From Kitagawia praeruptora (taxonomy: Eukaryota > Streptophyta > Magnoliopsida > Apiales > Apiaceae): DNA of 64,000 nucleotides. Position numbers and translations under genes: made by a program. Within the stretch, counting starts at the first letter, position 1; each line of letters opens with the position of its first letter. The notes below the pieces were generated by a model. The model saw only the letters and a list, made by a program, of their open reading frames with translations. It did not search any database and was not told where the DNA came from. Location: the NCBI GenBank assembly GCA_037693485.1, contig CM075345.1, positions 7,209,501 to 7,273,500 of the forward strand. The letters are read 5' to 3'. Positions 46,843 through 58,492 of this stretch are shown here, in pieces.

Positions 46843-47261
46843 ATCTATATCTATATATATTATAATGCCTGGAGATCGGAAATGCACCAGAACAGTTCAA
46901 GGTATTTTTCTTGAATTTTCATTTTTTTGATTTTTTTATTAAAATTCTTTTTTTTTTTTTTGCATTAAATAGCTATTAATGACATTTTAATTAGTCATTA
47001 ATTACACCTATTAAACATATATTAAATTTACTCTATTTAATTTGTTTAAAAATTAGCAAACTTTAGTTGAACATTATAGTTATTTTTTCAATATTAAATA
47101 TTAATTATATATAGTTATGTTTATTTTTAGTTAAAATGACGAATAACAATTGTTTTTATTGCGTTATTTTTTATTCCCTATTCAAGATCACTATAATTTC
47201 TTTTCAGATGATTATAGGGTATACGCTCTTAACTTCTCAAGCAATTTTTATTATCAAACCA
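46843..47261 (+). mobile_element. Helitron-like repeat, copy A (interrupted by a LINE)
   Basis: It starts TCTATATCTATATATATTATAATGCC and continues GGAGATCGGAAATGCACCAG. The same start occurs at 48435 and 58254. The interior is AT-rich without coding capacity. The LINE begins at about 47262. After the LINE only AATTGTGAAA of this copy remains. The TC start and lack of inverted repeats suggest a Helitron-type element, but no 3' hairpin end was identified. Confidence 0.5.
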
Positions 47262-48422
47262 AACCAAACCAAACATACCCAGTATATCCCGCATGAAGCA
47301 GGGTCTGGGGAGGGTAAAATGTACGCAGACCATACCCCTACTTTACAGTAGAGAGGCTGTTTCCGTGAAGACCCCCGGCTTAGTGCACCGAAAAACAAAG
47401 TGAGTAATATCAGAGATGATAATGGTGAGTAAAGTAGTCGACCGAACCTGGGCCCATGGCCTGGATCTCATGGGGCTTACCTACTCGGGCAAGGGGCACT
47501 CCTCTCCTGATCTAGGAAGGCCTCCGGCCAAGCTCCCTGCTCCTGCATAAATAAAAGACAGAAGACAATATTAAGATGAAAAGCCAAGCTTCTAAGCTAA
47601 TGCTAACCGAGAGAGCCCAACTCTGAGGCTCTCAACCACAGAACCACTCCCTAGAAGGGAATCAGCAACTCTAATCTGGCGCCTCCAACAACTCCTATCC
47701 GCTATCGAGTTCTCATCCAAGTTTAAGGCCTTCAAATCCATCCTGAGCTGTTCTTCCCACGACCTCCTCGGTCTGCCTCTTCTCCTCACCCCAGCAACCG
47801 TAAGACTCTCAACCCTCCTCACCGGGGCTTCCGGAAGCCTCCTACGAACGTGGCCGAACCATCTCAACCTCCCTTCCCTAACTTTCGCAGAAAAAGGGGC
47901 CACCTCCAACTCGCTCCTGAAAACTACATTCGGGATTCTATCTAACATCGTGCGGCCACAGGACCACCGCAACATCCTCATTTCAGCTGCTTCCAACTTG
48001 CACTCAAGGGCCTTCTTCGCCGCCCAACACTCCGAACCATATAACATCGCAGGACGGATAGCTGCTCTATAGAACTTCCCTTTCAGCTTTAACGGGACTT
48101 TCTTATCGCACATCACACCTGACGCAGCCCTCCACCTTAGCCACCCCGCGTTGATACGATGAGTGACATCATCTTCAATCTCACCTTCCTTCTGGATGAT
48201 CGAACCCAAATACTTGAACTTATCCGTACGGGGGACGGTCTGATCTTCAATCCTAACCTCCACCCCTTCCTCGTTGGCGTCACCACTGAAGTTGCACCAG
48301 AGGTATTCGGTTTTAGATCTGCTCAGACGCAGTCCTTGGGGCTCCAAAGTGGATCTCCATAACTCCAACTTCTCATTCACCTCCCCCCTCGATTCCGCCA
48401 CTAGCACTATATCGTCGGCGAA
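47262..48422 (-). mobile_element. 5'-truncated RTE-type LINE
   Basis: The minus strand encodes the C-terminal half of a reverse transcriptase from FADDIVLVAES onward (48422). It includes LRLSRSKTEYLWCNF, KYLGSIIQKEGEIE, AIRPAMLYGSECW and RLRWFGHVRRR, and ends at a stop at 47592. A 330-base 3' UTR follows, with AGAGAGGCTGTTTCC, and a TTTGG repeat tail at about 47262-47280. This is the plant RTE layout. The 5' break falls right at the catalytic FADD, as expected from incomplete target-primed reverse transcription. Confidence 0.88.
47592..48422 (-). pseudogene. LINE reverse transcriptase C-terminal half
   Basis: It is open for about 276 codons from the YADD-box equivalent FADD to the stop. It holds the RT thumb and the downstream region found in RTE-clade proteins. 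The palm N-terminus and the apurinic endonuclease are missing, so no activity is possible. The intact frame suggests a fairly young insertion. Confidence 0.88.
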
Positions 48423-48434
48423 GAATTGTGAAAT

Positions 48435-48814
48435 CTATATCTATATATATTATAATGCCTGAAGATCGGAAATGCACCAGAACAGTTCAAGGTATTTTTC
48501 TTGAATTTTCATTTTTTTTATAATGCCTGGAGATCGGAAATGCACCAGAACAGTTCAAGGTATTTTTCTTGAATTTTCATTTTTTTTGATTTTTTTATTA
48601 AAATTCTTTTCTTGCATTAAATGGCTATTAATGACATTTTAATTAGTCATTAATTACACGTATTAAACATATATTAAATTTACTCTATTTAATTTGTTTA
48701 ATAATTAGCAAACTTTAGTTGAACATTATAGTTATTTATTCAATATTAAATATTAATTATATATAGTTATGTTTATTTTTAGTTAAAATGACGAATAACA
48801 ATTGTTTTTATTGC
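48435..48814 (+). mobile_element. Helitron-like repeat, copy B, left part
   Basis: It starts like copy A at 48435 and then repeats its first 80 bases again from 48520 (TATAATGCCTGGAGATCGG), an internal start duplication. It is interrupted at 48820 by element II and resumes at 57302. Confidence 0.6.
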
Positions 48815-48819
48815 GTTAT

Positions 48820-50195
48820 TGATAGAGTATATTTTTATATATATTTTAGATGATTTTATTCTCGTATTTATTGTGTTTTGCACTGATTTGGATTTTTATT
48901 TAATAGATTTTATTGTTTTATTGTAGGAAATAAAGAATTCATGACTTGGAAGGATTTGGAGCAAAAAGAGCTATTTTGGAGATAAAATAGGAGAAAATTC
49001 GTATTATTGGGCTACACGGGCTGTGCTACACTGTTTTGGCCATATCTTGAGTTCCAGAAGTCAGAATTTGACGATCTTACTGTCCACGCGAAGCTTGTGG
49101 AATTATCTACAATTCAAAGGTGGTCCAGTAAGCAAAATCCAGTTTGAAGAGCCCAGAAACAGAGGAGAAAAATAAGTTACGAATTTTACAAGAAAATCCA
49201 GCAGCTTCCAGAAATTCAATTTGAAGTTGGAAACTTGCCATCTTCTATTCCAACTCTAAGAAGGCAATTGCTTGGAGGCTAAATCAAGAGGCTATATAAA
49301 CACATCTTGGGACAAATTATTGAGGATGTAAATTATTAAGGAGGTAATATTGGATCAGATAATATAGTTTAGAGTAGATTAGTATTATTAGTTGGAGATG
49401 TAGAGAAACACCATGACTCTTCTTTTGGGTGACAACATTGAAGTTTGAAGGTTTTGTTCTCTTAATCTTTTCTTTGTTCTTATTAGTTTAATTATGTTTT
49501 CTTGTTTTACTAGTTGTTTTACTTGTTTAATTATTAGCGAGTAGTTATTTCTAGGGCTTAAAGGGAAGCCATGTTTGCACTAATATTGGCATGATTTTCA
49601 TAGTGGTTTGATTGGTTATTGTTAATTCTGATTGATATGTTTTAATCATTAATTTGTGTAATTGGCCAATATCATGGATTAATTATATGCAAATAGGGGT
49701 ATGGATCGAGAGATTTACTTACTAGAGGCACACATACGATTAGCATAATTGAATTTGAGTGCGGAAGCATCATTGGATTTCTGAGAGCGTTAATTCTTGG
49801 AAGAGATTAACTTGACTCTAATTACCTGATTGATTGAATTACTAAAAGTGGTTAATTGTGTTGAATGTTTCGAGAGTGTTAATGCTTGAAAGAGATTAAC
49901 ATACTCTAGTTATAGGATCACATTGATTGCTTTAGCTTAAGAGCCAATTGTGTAAGCATGGTGGACCTGATTGCCCTAGGTTTTAAATAATTTGTTTACC
50001 ATCTGTTTAATTAGTGTTAATCTTGTTTAATTAGTTAATTAATAAATATTCTCCAATAATCGTTTGTCCTTGAAACAATTAGCGATAACTGAAAAGGAAT
50101 TAGTAGAACCTGTCTCCTTGTGGATTTGACCCGCTTGCCATCTGTACTAGCAATAGACACCGTGCGCTTGCGGTTAGGTATAATTTGACACATCA
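48820..50195 (+). repeat. 5' LTR of element II
   Basis: TGATAGAG...GACACATCA, 1376 bp, same length as the 3' LTR. GGCTATATAAACAC at about 49290 is a likely promoter TATA box. Confidence 0.93.
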
Positions 50196-50201
50196 AGTTT
50201 T

Positions 50202-50219
50202 TGGCGCCGCTGCCGGGGA
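50202..50219 (+). other. Primer binding site (tRNA-Asp), element II
   Basis: TGGCGCCGCTGCCGGGGA, six bases after the LTR, identical to the site in element I. Confidence 0.9.
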
Positions 50220-50326
50220 GACGCCTAGTTTCTATTATTTTAGTTTGATTGTTTTAGATTGTTTCTCTTGTCTCGTTGGAACTCTTGTTCCAACTGAGAC
50301 CGATTTTACTGCTTTTCCTTGTTTAG

Positions 50327-53182
50327 TTGTTGATGCCCAGGACCAGGTCTCTAACGAAAGAAGATCAAGCGAAAGAGGATACAACTCCTCTTAGTCCAGA
50401 TTCTGGGATTACTTGTCAACAATACATAGATCAACAAAGGGAAGAGAAGCAGCAAAGGATATCTGAATCAAAGATTAAAATGGCGGACCTTCCTCCCAAA
50501 TCTTTGAAGAATTACTCACAGCCCTCTCCGAGTGGGGTACCTACTAGCCTTGCTATGCCAGCAATTCAAGCAGCAAATTTCGAGATCAAGCCTGCTTTGC
50601 TTACTATGATCCAACAGAATCAATTTGCTGGGCTTGCCTGTGAAGACCCTACACTTCATTTGCAACGGTTTCAACAGCTCTGTTCTACAATTAAACATCA
50701 GGGAGTCACTCCAGACCAGTTGAAAGTCATGTTGTTCGGTTTCTCTCTTCGTGATAAAGCTCAAAAATGGTTGAATGATATTGACTTGACCGAGTGGGAT
50801 AAGATTGCTCAAGCCTTCTTAACTGAGTTCTTCCCTCCTAACAGAACCAACGATTTGATTGACAAGATGATGGGTTTTAAGCAAGATTATGGTGAATCTC
50901 TTCGGGATGCTTGGGACAGATTCAAGGATTATCAACGTGCATGCCCTCATCATGGTCTTGAGAAGTGGTTTCTTCTTAAACGCTTCTACAATGGTCTTGA
51001 TCCTGAGACAAAAGGGATGGTTGATAACGCTGCAGGTGGTGTATTTCTGGATAAGGGAGTTGATGATGCACATGCTTTCCTTTCAAATTTGGCTGCCAAT
51101 CACTTCAGTAATCCGAGAGCAACCAAGAAAGGGGGTAAACTTGAAGTGGATGCTTACTCTCTATTATCATCTCAACTCGCTGCATTAACTCAAGAGATCC
51201 ATTCATTGAAGACATCTTAGCCCTCTACTCAACCTATGAGTATCAATGCATTGTCATCCATGGCTCCTATGAATAATCTTGTTTGTGAAGTCTGTGGCAT
51301 CCAAGGTCACTATGGTAATGATTGCCAATACAATGCTCAAAATTCACAACATTTTCAGATGGAGCAAGCAAATGTTTTCCAACAGAGGCAGCAGTACAAT
51401 CCATACTCCAACACTTACAATCCTGGTTGGAAAGATCATCCGAACTTCTCATATAGGAACAATAATGCTCAGAATTCAAATGTTCCTAATCAGCAGCAAT
51501 ATCAGCAGTCGTACCAGCCTCCTCCACAACAGCAGTATAGGCCTCCGCAAGGACCTATGAATCCCCCTGGATTTCAAAGGCCTCCTCAGAATTATGCTCC
51601 TCAAGCAAATCAAGCTGCACAGGCTGATAATCAAGGTGATATGATGAAGATATTGTTACAAATGCAAACAAAGATGAACCAGATGGAGATTCATAACAAG
51701 ATGTTGGAAACTCAAATTGCTCAAATGGCTAGTTCTTCATCTACAAGGCAACAAGGCTCTCTACCAGCATAATCAACTCAGCCAAAGGAAAATGTGAATG
51801 CCATTGCTCTTAGGAGTGGTCGTACATATGATGCTCCTCCAATGCCTACTGATGATGTTCCTACTGAGAAAGAAGAAGAGAATTCTGAGGAAGGCAAGGT
51901 AGAGAAAGTTGTTGAAGATACAAACAAAGATGAAATTAAGGAAAGCAAGAAAAAGGATAAAGAGAAGACTGCAGTTACTCCTCCACCATTTGTGCCAAAG
52001 CTCCCATTCCCTAGCAGGATGAACAGAACTAAGGTGGACCAGCAGTTTGGTAAGTTCATGACACTTGTCAAGAATCTTGAGGTAACAGTTCCTTTCACTG
52101 ATTTAATTTCTCAAGTTCCATCATATGCAAAGTTTCTTAAGGATATTCTCACTAAGAAAAGGTCTTTTGGTGAGGTGGAGACAGTAGCTTTTACTGAAGA
52201 GTGTAGTGCTGTTTTACAGAATAAGTCTCCACCTAAGCTTAAAGATCCTGGTAGTTTTTCGATCCCGTGTCATTTAGGTGCATTGTTCATTGATAAAGCT
52301 TTATGTGATTTAGGCGCTAGTGTCTCAGTCATGCCTCTCTCGGTTTTTCAAAAACTAAATATGGGAGAATTAAAATGTACACAGATGACTTTGCAAATGG
52401 CAGACCGTTCGATAAAATATCCCCTTGGAATTTTAGAGGATGTGCCTGTTAGGGTTGGAAAATTCTATATTCCTGTAGACTTTGTAGTTCTAGATATGGA
52501 AGAGGATAGCCAGATACCTATTATTTTAGGTAGACCATTTCTTTGTACTGCAGGTGCTATTATTGATGTTAAAAGTGGGACTCTCACATTGAGTGTTGGT
52601 GATGATAAAATTGCTTTTACTCTAACCTCTGCTCTTAAATCCCCTTTGCTTGAGAATACTTGTTGCAGTATTGATGTTGTAGATGAAATTGTCCAAGATT
52701 ATACTCTTCAGATTCTATTGAATGATACATTGGAAGCAGTGCTCATGCTTGAAGCTTCAGAAGGAGAAGGACATGTTGAAGTCGATTCATTGATTCTTGA
52801 GTTGAATGATCACAACATTGATTCCATTGACAGTTCTTCAGTTCGAGATCTCTCGAGTATTAAGCTTGGGAAACTTCCACCACATTTGAGGTATGTCCTT
52901 TTCAATAATGAGCTAGTGATTTTTGAAGAGGGGCATGATAACGTGTTGCGAAGGTGGAAAACCAATGATAAGGAAGAAGAAAGTTTTGTTCAGCTGGTTG
53001 AGTCGGAGAAGCACTCTAGGGGTGTGAAGAAGAAAAAGAAGAAGATTTGGCCGTTGGGTAGTAAAATCAAGTTGAAGTCTGATGGAAGAGCTTTGTGGAA
53101 AGCAAGCAACCAAGATGTCAACGTTCGTAGGAATGGTCTTTCTGTTGAGGATGGTTCAGTAATTCTTTTGAAACCGCCTTGA
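50327..53182 (+). CDS. Gag-protease polyprotein of element II, two nonsense changes
   Basis: A single reading frame runs from the ATG at about 50333 (MPRTRSLTKEDQ) to 53182, broken only by TAG at 51218-51220 and TAA at 51770-51772. The Gag domain includes FGFSLRDKAQKWLNDID, FLTEFFPPNR and CPHHGLEKWFLLKRFYNGL. The zinc knuckle CEVCGIQGHYGNDC lies just after the first stop, followed by a Gln/Pro-rich spacer. The retropepsin shows CDLGASVSVMPLSVF and IPIILGRPFL. The C-terminal tail repeats the module of element I: SIDSSSVRDLSSIKLGKLP, LVIFEEGHDNVLRRW, and HSRGVKKKKKK. As in element I, the frame ends where Athila RT should start. Confidence 0.86.
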
Positions 53183-55925
53183 GTTGAGGAAGTAACGTCA
53201 AGCTATTGACGTTAAAGGAGCGCTTCGTGGGAGGCAACCCATGTATTAGTATAGAAAAAAAATTGTTCAAAAAAAAAAAAAAGCGAGTAAAGCAGAAGAG
53301 GACCGCGCATCAGGCGCCCAGACCAGCGCAGGAGCGCCCAGAAACGCAGGTTGAACCTGCGTGTCACCCTTGTTTCCGCGCCATTCCACCCCGGAAACGC
53401 AGCCCGCTGCTGCGTTACACCCTGTCTGCCCAGATTTTTTTCCCCGAAAATTATGTTTTTGCTCACAAAATCAACCCCAAATTCAATCCTAATCCAAATT
53501 CTTTCAATCCCTAATTCCTATATCTATCCTACATCAAATCCTAATCTCTCCAAATCTCTCCTACACTATTAAAATTTTATTCAACCTATCCATCATCTTA
53601 TATATATACACACATATCCATACAAATCCAATTCCTCTTCTACTTCTTTAAATCTCCAAAAATTCAATTCTAAAGAGGAATTAATTGCAAGTTCACCTCT
53701 TCAATTCGTAGTGGGTTTATTTCTTCTCTCAAATTTTATTTTGATTACGAATTTGTGTTCTTGTAAATTGGGATTTATATTATTCTTGATATATTGGGGT
53801 ATTTTTGGTGTGATATTGCTTGGTAATTTTTGGTGGAGCTTCTTGTGAGTTGGGTATTGATTCTTTTGGCTCGTAAGCATAGGAGAGATAGTGCTAATGT
53901 TGGGAAATTTTCGTTTTCGACGGTGGAGGTTAAATTTAATCGGTTGATGTGAGGCTAATTGCTAAGGAAAGGGGATTTTTGCGAGGAAAAAAATTGTTGG
54001 GTTGGTTCATATGATTGGTGAGAGGTTCGGGAGTTTTATGCCAACTGCAACCGTGATCACTTACGGAAGTGGTGAGTGGGTGGCTCCTAAGCGACTGAGG
54101 GGTGGTTTTCACACCTGACATCTTGATTCCAGGGGAGTTTTCTTTCTTTTCTTTTTAGTGTAGTTTTATTTTCTTTTTAGTGTAGTTTTATTTTGTTTTT
54201 AGTTGTAGTTTTGTATCTTGTTCATTAGTTCATTGGGGACAATGAACCGCTTAAGTGTGGGGAGATGTTCTCAACGTAGTATTTTTATGAAATTAAAAAA
54301 AAAAAAATTAAAAAATTAAAAATACCAAAAATAATTCTAGCCATGCAATTTGATTAGTTGTTGTATTTTGCTTGATACACCCATGCATGTGTAGAATTCT
54401 TGTGTTCTTGACGCTTTTGTATGAGAAGTGACGTGTTTTGTTCTTGTGCACACACTTTCACTAGCAAGTTGAAACTGGTAGACTTAATTGGATGTTGTAA
54501 GTGATTAAAATGACATGAATATGTGCAAGATGACTTGGTTTTCATGCTTTGAGTACAAGTAGGTGCGTTAGAGAGTCTTGTTACTTGGGATTGATTATGT
54601 TTTATCATACCAAGTGAGTTTTGAGCCTATATGCATATCTTTTGCATGATTTTTCGTTTGATTGAGTGTCCACATGTTGTTTACATTGCTAGCACTTACT
54701 TGAGATCTTTCTTGAAATGCATGACATTACTTGATGATGAGATGATAAAGGCAATTAGGTATAACCTCGTATTTCCCATATTCCCACACCTTTTATACAT
54801 GATCAATTAGTTAACCCGTTGAGCTAATCCTATTCTTTCGGTGACACACCACATTACTTGCCATTATCCTTTTAATTCTATTGGCCTTACATTGAATTTG
54901 AACCTAAATTGTCAAAGGCTAGTATCGTGCTTAAGGGAGTAATAAGGTGTTCATAAAAGGGGGGTTATTGATGATCATACCATTGGGGAATATTGATTTT
55001 GGGTTGATGCTTGCTAGTCGAAATTCATAAAAATATCTATGGATCATTGTGTTTATTCCTTGGCTCTCAGAAAAAAAAAGAAAAAAAAACAGAAAAAACA
55101 AATAAATAAATAAATTTGAGAGCATTCTTATGTTTGTATGATCCTTCTTCATTCGACTAGTCAAGTTATTATGTAAGGGTTATTGAAAAATCCAAGTGTG
55201 GGGAAGTAGTGGTTTTAATAGAAAGGGAATTGAATAATGATTATTGTTGGGTACCAGCTTTTGACATTAACCTGTTTTAGCTTTACTTGACATACCTGGT
55301 CCCTAGCCCACGCTACAACCAGAATAAAGACTTTTTGATTGTCATCAGTGATGTATGTTGTGTTGAGAGTGAGATTGATTGCGAGTGTCAAGTTGTGTTT
55401 ATGATTTTGTTGGAATTGAGTGATACACTTAACCTTGTTCTTGAGTGAATATTCGTTTTTGAGTGAAAGGTGAGTTATTACTTGTTTTGGCATAGGAGAT
55501 CCCAGGTTTAGACTTAAAGATGTATTTCTTGTGGGCTTAGCATGATTACCAATGATTTTTACACTTGACATGAATTTTTATGACCTTCTGCATGTTGGTT
55601 GAGTAGACTACGTGAATACATGCACTTTCGACACCAAGACATCGTATGTTTACTTTGATTCTTAAGTTGATGTGGCATGAGAGGACTTGTGTGTGTGGTG
55701 TTGTGTTAGCATTGATCTTTTGCATGGTTAGATGAATTTTGTGGGTATATTCACTATAAACCCTCACGAGACAACACTCGTCCTACTAGGGTTGCCTAGG
55801 GGTTTAACGGCTTGTTGCATATGCTCAATGCAATCGTGTCATCTACGAAAGTGATGTTTGTTAGGACTTAGTTTTTATTTCACTTATTTGCCCGAGGACG
55901 TGCAAATGCTTAGTGTGGGGATGTT
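53183..55925 (+). other. Conserved non-coding 3' region of element II
   Basis: It starts with GCGCTTCGTGGGAGGCAACCC. 53280-53420 is GC-rich. From 54390 on it matches 37690-39250 of element I over long stretches. Purine tracts lie at about 54255, 55195 and 55913, the last being the polypurine tract. An A-rich run at 55066-55112 is again bracketed by CTCTC and GAGAG. No coding potential was seen. Confidence 0.78.
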
Positions 55926-57301
55926 TGATAGAGTATATTTTTATATATATTTTAGATGATTTTATTCTCGTATTTATTGTGTTTTGCACTGATTTGGATT
56001 TTTATTTAATAGATTTTATTGTTTTATTGTAGGAAATAAAGAATTCATGACTTGGAAGGATTTGGAGCAAAAAGAGCTATTTTGGAGATAAAATAGGAGA
56101 AAATTCGTATTATTGGGCTACACGGGCTGTGCTACACTGTTTTGGCCATATCTTGAGTTCCAGAAGTCAGAATTTGACGATCTTACTGTCCACGCGAAGC
56201 TTGTGGAATTATCTACAATTCAGAGGTAGTCCAGTAAGCAAAATCCAGTTTGAAGAGCCCAGAAACAGAGGAGAAAAATAAGTTACGAATTTTACAAGAA
56301 AATCCAGCAGCTTCCAGAAATTCAATTTGAAGTTGGAAACTTGCCATCTTCTATTCCAACTCTAAGAAGGCAATTGCTTGGAGGCTAAATCAAGAGGCTA
56401 TATAAACACATCTTGGGACAAATTATTGAGGATGTAAATTATTAAGGAGGTAATATTGGATCAGATAATATAGTTTAGAGTAGATTAGTATTATTAGTTG
56501 GAGATGTAGAGAAACACCATGACTCTTCTTTTGGGTGACAACATTGAAGTTTGAAGGTTTTGTTCTCTTAATCTTTTCTTTGTTCTTATTAGTTTAATTA
56601 TGTTTTCTTGTTTTACTAGTTGTTTTACTTGTTTAATTATTAGCGAGTAGTTATTTCTAGGGCTTAAAGGGAAGCCATGTTTGCACTAATATTGGCATGA
56701 TTTTCATAGTGGTTTGATTGGTTATGGTTAATTCTGATTGATATGTTTTAATCATTAATTTATGTAATTGGCCAATATCATGGATTAATTATATGCAAAT
56801 AGGGGTATGGATCGAGAGATTTACTTACTAGAGGCACACATACGATTAGCATAATTGAATTTGAGTGCGGAAGCATCATTGGATTTCTGAGAGCGTTAAT
56901 TCTTGGAAGAGATTAACTTGACTCTAATTACCTGATTGATTGAATTACTAAAAGTGGTTAATTGTGTTGAATGTTTCGAGAGTGTTAATGCTTGAAAGAG
57001 ATTAACATACTCTAGTTATAGGATCACATTGATTGCTTTAGCTTAAGAGCCAATTGTGTAAGCATGGTGGACCTGATTGCCCTAGGTTTTAAATAATTTG
57101 TTTATCATCTGTTTAATTAGTGTTAATCTTGTTTAATTAGTTAATTAATAAATATTCTCCAATAATCGTTTGTCCTTGAAACAATTAGCGATAACTGAAA
57201 AGGAATTAGTAGAACCTGTCTCCTTGTGGATTCGACCTGCTTGCCATCTGTACTAGCAATAGACACCGTACGCTTGCGGTTAGGTATAATTTGACACATC
57301 A
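55926..57301 (+). repeat. 3' LTR of element II
   Basis: It is the same as 48820-50195 apart from eight single-base differences that I can see. Confidence 0.93.
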
Positions 57302-58253
57302 GTTATTTTTTATTCCCTATTCAAGATCACTATAATTTCTTTTCGGATGATTATAGGGTACACGACCTTAACTTCTCAAGCAATTTTTATTATCAATAAT
57401 TGTGAAAATCGTAATAAATTATGGAAGTACAAGATATTTATTTAATATCTGAAATTGTATACAAACAGATAGATTTTAAATTTGCACATGAATAAATAAT
57501 ACATGTGTCATGATCAAATCGATTAAATTTAACAAATCCAGTCATTTATCGGAAGATAAAATTGATAAAAAAGCTATACACCCATTGTTTCGTTATATTG
57601 TGTTGAAATGATTTTTTATTGTAATTAAACAAATTCTTATACAATTATTGAATATGTATATTATGAGAGGGCTGTCGGTTTTAAAAAACATTATTAACCA
57701 ACTTCTCAAATAATCTTTATTATCAATGATTGTGGAATCGTAGTAAATTATGGAAGTACATGGATCTTTACTTAATATCTTAAATTTGTAAACAAATCAT
57801 GCGCATACACACATGAGTTATGACCAAATTAATTAAATTGAACAAACTCAACCATTTTATCAGAAGATTAAATTGAAAAAAAAATTATATGCCCATTGTT
57901 TCATTATATTGTGTCAAAATAAATTAATATTCAAATTAAATAAATTCTTAAACTATTATTGAACATGTATATTATGAGAGGGGTGTCGGTTTTAAAAAAC
58001 GTTATTAAGTTGTATTCAATATTTGTAACTTTTGATTGTAAATATTACGTTCATATTGTAATTTTTATTTTTATATGTTTGTGATGTTTTAAGATTATCA
58101 AAATTTTAGATATATATAATGAAAATATTTTTTCAATTAATAATTCATGTAAATTATTTTTAAATTAATTTTTAATAGAAAATTCATAAGAAACCAATCA
58201 ATTATTAAGAATAATAGAAATTAATTTATCTATTAAGTACTTTTATATAAAAA
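57302..58253 (+). mobile_element. Helitron-like repeat, copy B, right part with 330-bp tandem repeat
   Basis: It resumes copy B after element II (GTTATTTTTTATTCCC matches copy A at about 47154). Two tandem units start ACTTCTCAA at 57371 and 57701 and each ends GTCGGTTTTAAAAAAC, period 330 bp. There is no coding capacity. Confidence 0.6.
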
Positions 58254-58418
58254 TCTATATATTATAATGCCAGGAGATCGGAAATGCACCAGAAACGTTT
58301 AAAATATTTTTCTTGAATTCTCACTTTTTATATTTTTTTATTAAATTCTTTTTCTGCATTAAGTAGCATCTTATTGACATATTAATAACATCTTAATAAT
58401 CATTAATTACACTTATGA

Positions 58419-58426
<8 letters not shown>
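58254..58426 (+). mobile_element. Helitron-like repeat, copy C, 5' part
   Basis: It starts TCTATATATTATAATGCCAGG, like copies A and B, with more substitutions. It fades into an AT microsatellite. Confidence 0.55.
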
Positions 58427-58472
<46 letters not shown>

Positions 58473-58492
58473 AAAGTATATATATATATATA
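58427..58492. repeat. AT-dinucleotide microsatellite
   Basis: Nearly pure TA repeats, interrupted once by TTGAAAG. Confidence 0.9.

Larger units (their letters stand above)
48820..57301 (+). mobile_element. Athila-like gypsy retrotransposon encoding only Gag-protease, complete (element II)
   Basis: Two 1376-bp LTRs (48820-50195 and 55926-57301) are bounded by the 5-bp duplication GTTAT (48815-48819 and 57302-57306). Inside are a tRNA-Asp primer site, one Gag-protease frame with two nonsense codons, 2.7 kb of non-coding DNA and a polypurine tract. I count eight differences between the LTRs, seven of them transitions, so the insertion is young. There is no RT, RNase H or integrase. It split Helitron-like copy B. 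Confidence 0.93.

Noticed and set aside
50185..50394. 69-codon frame across the primer site of element II
   Set aside because: It overlaps the primer site and the start of Gag in another frame and has no family match.
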